64,000 nt of DNA from NCBI GenBank assembly GCA_029718625.1, contig CM056379.1, positions 53,837,579 through 53,901,578 of the forward strand, read 5' to 3'. A program made the translations under genes and the position numbers. Under the pieces are notes generated by a model that searched no databases, was not told where the DNA came from, and saw only the letters and a list, made by a program, of their open reading frames with translations. Source of the DNA: Synaphobranchus kaupii. Lineage: Eukaryota > Chordata > Actinopteri > Anguilliformes > Synaphobranchidae. Every line of letters begins with the position of its first letter. The first letter of the stretch is position 1. This document shows positions 57,660 through 64,000 of this stretch, one piece after another.

Positions 57660-57790
57660 CCATTTGAGGTGTGTGCACGTGATTGGTTGAGTATGAGATG
57701 CATGGTTGCTAGCCGAAGAGTTTCCTAACTTGCTATGCGCACTTTGTTCGCAATGCTCATATCCCACTTGAAAAATGGCGGAAAAGTGAG
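57660..57790 (+). promoter_or_regulatory. Possible TATA-less promoter and first exon
   Basis: A GTGATTGGTTGAG segment near 57679 contains an inverted CCAAT box. Downstream, GAAAAATGGCGGAAAA (ATG at 57775) matches a YY1-type ATGGCGG start and a fair Kozak context. It is followed immediately by GTGAGT (57786-57791), a consensus splice donor, leaving an 11-nucleotide coding part. ACTACAACTTCCATCAG at 57835 resembles a ZNF143-type element. This arrangement is typical of housekeeping-gene first exons, but no downstream exon was found, so it may be chance or a repeat. Confidence 0.25.
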
Positions 57791-59149
57791 TTTCATGAGT
57801 CAAAACAGTTGATTTGTTGTGTTGGGACAAATGGACTACAACTTCCATCAGGAAATCCTCTACGGACATCAGAGATGTGAACAACTCAGCCAAGGACCTG
57901 GAAGACACGTTGTTTCCCTGGATCTGCGTTCCACGTGTCCAACAAGGAAACCCCCTTTCCGATAACGGTCGGACCGTGTAACTTTTCCTCCACCTCCTTG
58001 CACAAACTGCGGTGATTAATATCCCCTGATATTAAACCTCAATTAAGGCTGAACATCTGGGCTTTGATTTATTCTCTATTTCTTGGGACTGTTAAATGTA
58101 TGAACGTAGCCAAAATGAGTGCAGCCAAAACCAATGTTTTGTGTTAGTTTATGACAATTGATTGTTATCATAAACTATAGCCATTAGGAGCTGGCAGTGC
58201 TAGAACAACTAAAGTTATATCTGCTGATCCTCGCATGTGACAGTGGCCGTTTACTCGCTAACTCCAAAGCATTATTCCCCTTTTTCTTTTTTTCTATATT
58301 CCCCTCTGGCTCTGTGCCACATCTACATACGTGCACGCGCCTGTAGCTATTTATTTTGTTCACTTCGCCCCATACTCCGTTCCCCTCAGGTTCCGTGTCA
58401 TGTCTACATACGTGCACGCACCAATCACTATTTATTTTGTTCACTCAACCCCATACTTCGTTCCCCTCTGACTCTGTGCTACGTCTCCATATGTGCACGC
58501 ATCCAGTTCTGTCCTCCTTTGTTCGCTCCATAACGCGTGTTCACGTACACACACATTCCTTTACCCTTACTCTCCTCGCTTCTTCATTTTACTCCATTTT
58601 CCAATTTTCCACGTATAATCTGCATCATTTGATAGTTTCAGCTATTTAGTTGTGTGATTTAAACACCTGTTTTACAATAAACACTGTTTTATTGCACCAA
58701 TGATCTCGTCTCAATGTTATTTAAATGTTGAATCAAGCCATTTCACTCCAATAGCTGTCGATCCTTGAAATTAAAACACCGGTGTTATTAATCTTGACTA
58801 TTAGATAAAGACTATATGACCCTTGAAGGTTTAATAAAATGTGTGGGTTACATTTGGTTCTAATAGATTAAAGAAATTCTGGAATCATAAAATTAAATGA
58901 GACTGATTGAAATGATTTGACTATTCTGAACCTACAGTAGTTAATATATGATTATTGTATGATTTAGAGCAGTGCACAATTTTGCCATTTTGGATATATT
59001 TGGAGACACTAAGGGACAACAGGGTGCATCGCTTACACTTTGCCTCATAGATCTTGAGTAGTTCTGCATATCAGCTTCAGATTTTGCACACTTGTGGACA
59101 AGGAGTATATTATCCAAACATCTTAAAAGGAACTGCCCCATAGAGGGGG
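57791..59149. other. No recognisable gene; short local direct repeats
   Basis: No gene is evident. At 58310-58510, the phrase TACATACGTGCACGC and nearby TTTATTTTGTTCACT recur two or three times in about 80-bp steps, a small degenerate tandem repeat that generates open frames on both strands. Confidence 0.45.
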
Positions 59150-59955
59150 GAACGTAGATGGAGAAAGGACAAACTACAAATCCACTATGAGATCCTTAGA
59201 GAGCAACTTGCTATTTACAACAGAGCAATGAAGATGGCCAAACACATTTCTCTAGACTCATTTCCGAAAACAAGAATAAACCTAACATTCTTTTTTCAAC
59301 AATTGATGAATTAACCCTACGCTGACTGCTGATCCTGACATTGCGTCTGGTTCCACATCTAGATGTAATGAGTTGGCTACTTTCTTTCAAGAAAAGATAT
59401 GCAGTATTCGTTCACAAATTTCCCAGGTCAACTTAACTACAGAATTAGATGATCAATGGAGACAAATTGATGCTGTCATGGATTCATTTGAGCAAATTGA
59501 CACGAAAGCTTTGAGTGAAGTTATCTCTCAAATGAACAAACCCTCAACCTGCTCACTTGATCCCATCCCCACAAAGTTCTTTAAAAACATATATGATTGT
59601 TTAGTTGATGATGTTTTGGCAATTGTGAACTGTTCTTTATCAGCTGGCAAATTCCCCACCACCTTGAAATCTGCCATTGTGAGACCAACACTGAAAAAAA
59701 GGCATTTAGACAGCTCTGTTCTCAGTAATTTCAGGCCTATATCCAACATCCCTTTTTTAAGTTAAATCCTTGAAAAAAGGTTTAGCACCAAAATACTTAG
59801 GTGACTGCATTCAGGAACATGTGCCTAGTAGAACCCTTAGATCCTCCACTGCTTCTCTCTTAGTGATTCCATAAGAGAAGTAGTGAGGCGGCTTTTAGCT
59901 TTTATGCCCCTAGGCTTTGGAATGCCCTACCAGGCAATATCAGAGAGGCAGAAAC
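59150..59955 (+). pseudogene. L2-type LINE ORF2 fragment, plus strand
   Basis: The plus strand codes for the linker before the reverse transcriptase (RKWRKDKLQIHYEI, AIYNRAMKMA), with frameshifts. A 130-codon frame at 59373-59765 follows, with SEVISQMNKPSTCSLDPIPT, then KFFKNI and SAIVRPTLKKRHLD and NFRPISNIPFLS, the first RT motif of L2-type LINEs. After a stop the sequence jumps to the C-terminus (GLAPKYLGD, RLWNALPGNIREAET). Most of the RT, including its catalytic YADD, is deleted. The rest of this LINE continues after the gypsy insertion. Confidence 0.8.
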
Positions 59956-60400
59956 TGTAAGGGGGAGGTTCGGAGAACCAAACACCACCAATAAGGATTT
60001 CTAAAAGCGTATCAAGAGAGATACGCCACAAATGCGGAAGTAGCCGCACCAGGACTGAGATAACACAGGATCGGAAGCAAAACTTCCCTAGCACAAGGCA
60101 AAACAAAGCAACCTCCAAAAACTGAGGCAATCTCGATAAACAGCGAGAATAACTAACAAAAGAACCTCACGCACTAAATAATTAGGCGTAACAAGAGGTG
60201 GTGAAACAAAACAAAACTCGATAAAACGAGTGAAGGAAAAGAACGGAAAATAAAACCTGTTATCCAGAGTGCTAACGAGCACCGCTTTAAGGTGAGAGAC
60301 GTGGAAAGTGGGATGAACACGACTGGGAATGGGAAGTGGACCTAAGGGGCCACCAAAACCGGTGAGAAATAAAATCTTCTGAGGGGCTAAAGAGCACATA
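59956..60400 (-). mobile_element. Gypsy 3' end: integrase tail plus partial LTR
   Basis: On the minus strand, RVHPTFHVSHLKAV marks the end of a Ty3/gypsy integrase (frame 60088-60399). It is followed by LTR-like sequence with AT-rich, G-poor blocks, ending CTCCCCCTTACA at 59956. That end matches the LTRs at 5522-7283 and 32087-32797, which gives those solo LTRs a gypsy identity. The 5' side is cut near 60400. The copy lies inside the L2 element. Confidence 0.8.
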
Positions 60401-60557
60401 ATATGCTTGTCTCGTATGTACTGTGCACAGCAGATAGCAAACTATGGCACTTTATCCCTGTTTTATTTCTTTTATTGCTCTGTTCTGTATTTTGTTTTTA
60501 TTGTTTTGAAGCACTTTGGGCTGCATTTTATGTATGAAAGCTGCTATACAAATAAAG

Positions 60558-60592
<35 letters not shown>
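60401..60592 (+). mobile_element. 3' UTR and (ATT)n tail of the interrupted L2 LINE
   Basis: Beyond the gypsy piece the plus strand resumes L2 3' UTR sequence (TTGAAGCACTTTGGGCTGC) and ends GCTGCTATACAAATAAAG followed by about ten ATT units. That ending is typical of L2-type tails and matches the orientation of the ORF2 fragment at 59150-59955. Confidence 0.8.
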
Positions 60593-60594
<2 letters not shown>

Positions 60595-61955
60595 CAGAAA
60601 TATACATTTTTACCTGTTTTACATATATAGCTCTCAGTATTTCATTGTTTATATATTTCTCATATATTTTCAAACTACTTTTTTGCATTTTTGGCAAGAT
60701 TTATTTGCATTTGTGACACTTAGTTTATTTTCATAATTTAGGTAAAAATAAGCTAATCTAAATTAGTACTGTAACTTGCTTAATTTATGCCATTTTCCAA
60801 GTTTCTGTGATGTTCACACCTGGAGTTAGAAAGCCTTAATTAGAACACCCCCTAATAGGTGAGAATTGACCACATTTGGCATATGTGTGAAGGGGTTAAG
60901 AAGCAGGTTGTCAATGTCCCTGTGTGGACATAAATTAATTTGAATTTGAGCATGGCGACTGTGTGGTTAACTATAGAAAAGTTACTGAGTGATTTTCAAC
61001 TTTACAATGTACAAAAGCTCACAAGGACATTGTGAAAGATAAATGGGAGATGGAACAGATCACAGGGAATGGCTGTTAACAAATGAGTAAAAAATAAAAT
61101 ACATAGCATCCAAGTCCTTAAAACCAGAATATATAAGTTAGCTTTCACAGTTGAGTGCAATTTATGATCATCATTGATATGATGATACGATATGATTGAA
61201 AGGGCTGTTTTTCAGTGTTCCCTGTAACCCTTTTGGTTCATTATAATATGAACAGTGATTTGTCAGGTATTGATTTGTTGGTCGCGCCCACTTTTCTGAA
61301 ATTCATCTCAGAATTTGAAATGTCCAATCCCAACTGTAAGGCTATCCCATCACTGACATTTGTGAGAGTAGCACATGCATTCTGAAAAGCAGGTGCAGCC
61401 AGCCTTCACTTGTAGTCCACAGTCCACGTGTACAGTCCACCAGCTGAGCTGTGCAGCCACCTCACCCTAGAACTGCATGTGACATGCAGCTGCTGCAGGC
61501 AGTGTACTGGCATGCGACTGACAAGAGGAGTTAAAATAAAATGGGGAATAAATGCAGAATTAAGCCATTCCTCCCTGTGTGATGCTACTGCCAATTATTT
61601 GTCACCCCCAGCCACAGTTGGCACTGGAACCAAAGACTAAGTTGGATGTGCCACCCAGGAGGTATTCAGTAATATTGTATACTGTAAACTTTATGGTCCT
61701 TCTAATGAAATATGGTATTGTGTTAAAAATGTCACATATTGCAGCTGCTTTAACAACCAGTTCCATTTTAAGATAAGAGACACCACTTCAAAAATTAAAT
61801 TTCTTTCAGTGATTATATTAACTTTGTAATCTGTCATTTAGGCCAGGTCATTTATGTATTTGTCAGATATTTTGCAGTCTCCCTTAGGGAAGGGAATTGT
61901 GTGACGGCCGTGAACTGCAGAGCTGGTGGGCGCAGATGGAGCCAGAGTGACCCGG

Positions 61956-61987
<32 letters not shown>

Positions 61988-63629
61988 TGGATTCAGACCC
62001 GGTACGAGTGGTACCTGAGCGGTAGTGGTGTTCGTCTTCCCCCTTCCACAGAACGGACCGGGGTGAACGAGATGAGTGCCGGTGAGCGGAGGAGGGACCA
62101 TGAGCCAGGATCCGCTCGAGTAATGACAGCAAAGGCACCCTGTTGACAACCACCTTGGAGGGCGTCCAAGCTGTTTTGGTTGTGTGTTGTATGTGTGTAC
62201 TTATTAGTTTGATTATTTTCTTTTCTTTTATTTGGTGGCAGCTCCTTCTGGAAGTGCGGCGCGGTTGGGACTCCACCACTTTCTTTTGTGTTTATTGTTG
62301 TATGTAAGTGGCGTCGAGTGAGGTTTTGTTCTTATGTGTATGCCCAAAGTGTCAGTCTGTTTCGGTGCTCCCTCAGAGTGTTAGTTGGGCCGGGCAGGCG
62401 GCTGTCCTGGGGCAAGCTATTCTGTGGTGTGGGTGGTCACGAGTGTGTGTCCAGTGCCTATTATAATTATACACCGGATTTAGTGGAAGGGATTAGGACA
62501 GAGTCCACTGCCTTATATTTTATAGATTTCAAGCCTCCTGCAGCTATGACTATATTACTAGATTTGATGAGAACCCTGTATTTACAAACTATGTGTTCAA
62601 GGTCAGGGTTATATGAGCATGTGCATATTTAACTGATCTACTCTAGACTAGCAAACCATTTAAGCTTTTTCATGAATTAATTGGCTGTCTTATGTTCTGT
62701 CTGAAACTAACTGCATGGTGGATGTTTTTAAATACTGCATACAGTTCATTTTATTTATTTCCACTCAGTTATCAAAATGTAAGTCACTCGTGTATTTGTT
62801 TCTGGTTTACATGTGTGTCAATGAGAGGTCATGTTGTAATTGATACAAAATCAAGCAGACAGACTAAGTTTGTGTCAAACTGTCAATTCAGCCCATTAAA
62901 ATATGGCAATGAAAAAAATAAATCTACTCCAAATCTGTGGTAATTATTTGAATAAGTAATGCTTCTCAATATGAGTCTGTTTACCATATCATTAGGATAT
63001 TTATCTTCCTATTTTATTAATACAAGTCAGGTTTGTGCTTCTTTACTTCCCATGTGGTTGACAGGGCCACTGTATCCCCTTTGGTTCATATATGAACATC
63101 ATTTTACAGGTATTGATCTGTAGGTATTTTGAGTAATTATTTTTTACAAACCATGTATGGTTCCAAGGAGTGGCCCTCTCCCCTTGAACTTTGCATGAGG
63201 ATCACCCAGGAAGTAATACACTAGTTGTAAATGTGTGTGTATAACACAAACATTACAAATATAAATGTATGAAATATAGTAAAAGCTCAGATACAAACCT
63301 CAACTGAACATGTTATGCACCTGGAAGTAGCATAAACAATTACGCCTTTTCAAGCTCATTATTGTACAATATATGGATTATTTTTTGTTATCACTCGTGC
63401 AAAGAAAGTGATCATTAAACTGAAAGAAGTGACACTTTTCATTGATAAAAAGGGAAGAGCACCTGTTCCTTTATAACTGTCCATCTAAAATCAGTGAGTT
63501 GGGAGATTTAAAACATACATTTTAACATAATCTCGACAGACTGACAGATGCATCTATTAATTTATTAACAGTGCTAAATGCAGTTTAAGTTGAGTTGGGT
63601 AGTCAGAAGCCACCTGCACATCCACATCC
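60593..63629. other. No recognisable gene; one 4-bp microsatellite and one direct repeat
   Basis: No gene is recognised. A (GTGC)n tract lies at 61955-61989. About 60 bp near 61222 (TTTGGTTCATTATAATATGA, then CAGGTATTGAT) recur in altered form near 63075 (TTTGGTTCATATATGAACAT, then CAGGTATTGAT). A GC-richer stretch at 61900-62160 starts TGTGACGGCC, which could be a decayed LTR start, but no end was found. Confidence 0.4.
61955..61989 (+). repeat. (GTGC)n microsatellite
   Basis: About nine perfect GTGC units. The phase keeps frames open on both strands, which explains repetitive RACV or ARTH runs there. Confidence 0.95.
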
Positions 63630-64000
63630 TTTCCAAAAAATTAGAATATCATGGAAAAGTTTTTTTTTTTCCATAATTCCATTCAAAAAGTGAAACTTTC
63701 ATAGATTATAGATTCATTACACACAAAGTGAAATATTTCTAGCCTTTATTTGTTTCATTTTCCATAATTTTGGTTTACAGCTCCAGAAAACCCCCAAAAC
63801 AGTATTTCAAGAAATTAGAATAATGTGTTGAAAATCAGCATTTACTTCAGTTATTTCAGAGAATGAGTGGAGTGGCTTGACTCGAGGAATCCGACAGTTG
63901 TAGCCCATGTCCCGGATACGTCTGTACGTGGTGGTTTTTGAAGCACTGACTCCAGCCTCAGTCCACTCCCTCTGCATCTCCGCCAAATTTTGGAATCGTC
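63630..64000 (-). mobile_element. Second Tc1-like element, deleted, cut by window end
   Basis: CCAAAAAATTAGAATATCAT at about 63633 resembles the terminal repeat of a known fish Tc1 family. At the window edge the minus strand encodes NLAEMQREWTEAGVSASKTT, then YRRIRDMGYNCRIPRVKPL, the second helix-turn-helix of a Tc1-like transposase. The catalytic domain should follow on its left, but the terminal repeat is reached within about 240 bp, so the DDE domain has been deleted. The remainder lies beyond the window. Confidence 0.75.

Noticed and set aside
58184..58649. Overlapping 86-98-codon frames
   Set aside because: They come from a local 80-bp degenerate tandem repeat and lie on both strands.
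61838..62279. Frames with repeated ARTH or RACV
   Set aside because: Caused by the (GTGC)n microsatellite and its GC-rich flank.
1..64000. tRNA, rRNA or other structural RNA genes
   Set aside because: No cloverleaf with convincing A and B boxes and no rRNA-like blocks were seen. The tRNA-like phrases belong to SINE-type repeats.

Overview
This window looks like non-genic DNA from a ray-finned fish. I recognise no complete host gene. The sequence is a dense mosaic of transposable elements typical of teleosts: L2/CR1-type LINEs, Ty3/gypsy LTR elements, Tc1/mariner, hAT, PIF/Harbinger, piggyBac-like and Kolobok-like DNA transposons, tRNA-like SINE pieces, and micro- and minisatellites. The species cannot be named from the sequence alone. 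Only one open reading frame looks like an intact protein gene, a 342-residue Tc1-like transposase at 54.4-55.4 kb.

Layout. 0-4 kb: a roughly 32-bp minisatellite split by a Harbinger-type element with a 3-bp target duplication. 5-8 kb: an LTR carrying another LTR inside it, then a 366-bp solo LTR. 9.5-13.4 kb: a 48-bp minisatellite joined to a deleted minus-strand gypsy element (gag start, RT, RNase H, integrase, 5' LTR). 15-19.5 kb: a 523-bp TA-flanked palindromic element, a Harbinger-like element and a 1.27-kb LTR. 21.7-27 kb: a LINE tail, a decayed direct-repeat element, a Harbinger MITE and a rearranged minus-strand CR1-like LINE. 27.6-29.3 kb: a TAA-flanked Harbinger-like MITE inside an older inverted-repeat element. 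31.8-34.8 kb: a hAT MITE with a perfect 8-bp duplication, a 711-bp solo LTR, and a rearranged LTR with internal tandem duplication. 37-49 kb: LINE tails, SINE-like pieces, a multiply interrupted element, and a 3.3-kb minus-strand L2-type LINE with ORF1 (zinc motif, coiled coil, esterase) and ORF2 (reverse transcriptase), broken by a piggyBac-like insertion. 50.2-52.6 kb: a TTAA-flanked element with about 440-bp, nearly identical inverted arms. 53.9-56.9 kb: a hAT element with an intact Tc1 element inside it. 59-60.6 kb: a plus-strand L2 interrupted by a gypsy 3' end. 63.6 kb to the end: one end of a second, deleted Tc1-like element.

The elements are linked by their insertion history. At least six nested insertions can be ordered from target duplications or interrupted reading frames. 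Two short stretches (17.38 kb and 57.7 kb) look like core promoter plus splice donor. They are the only hints of a host transcription unit and remain weak. Long intervals (about 13.4-15.4, 19.5-21.7, 29.3-31.8, 34.8-36.5, 48.6-50.2 and 60.6-63.6 kb) show nothing I can assign.
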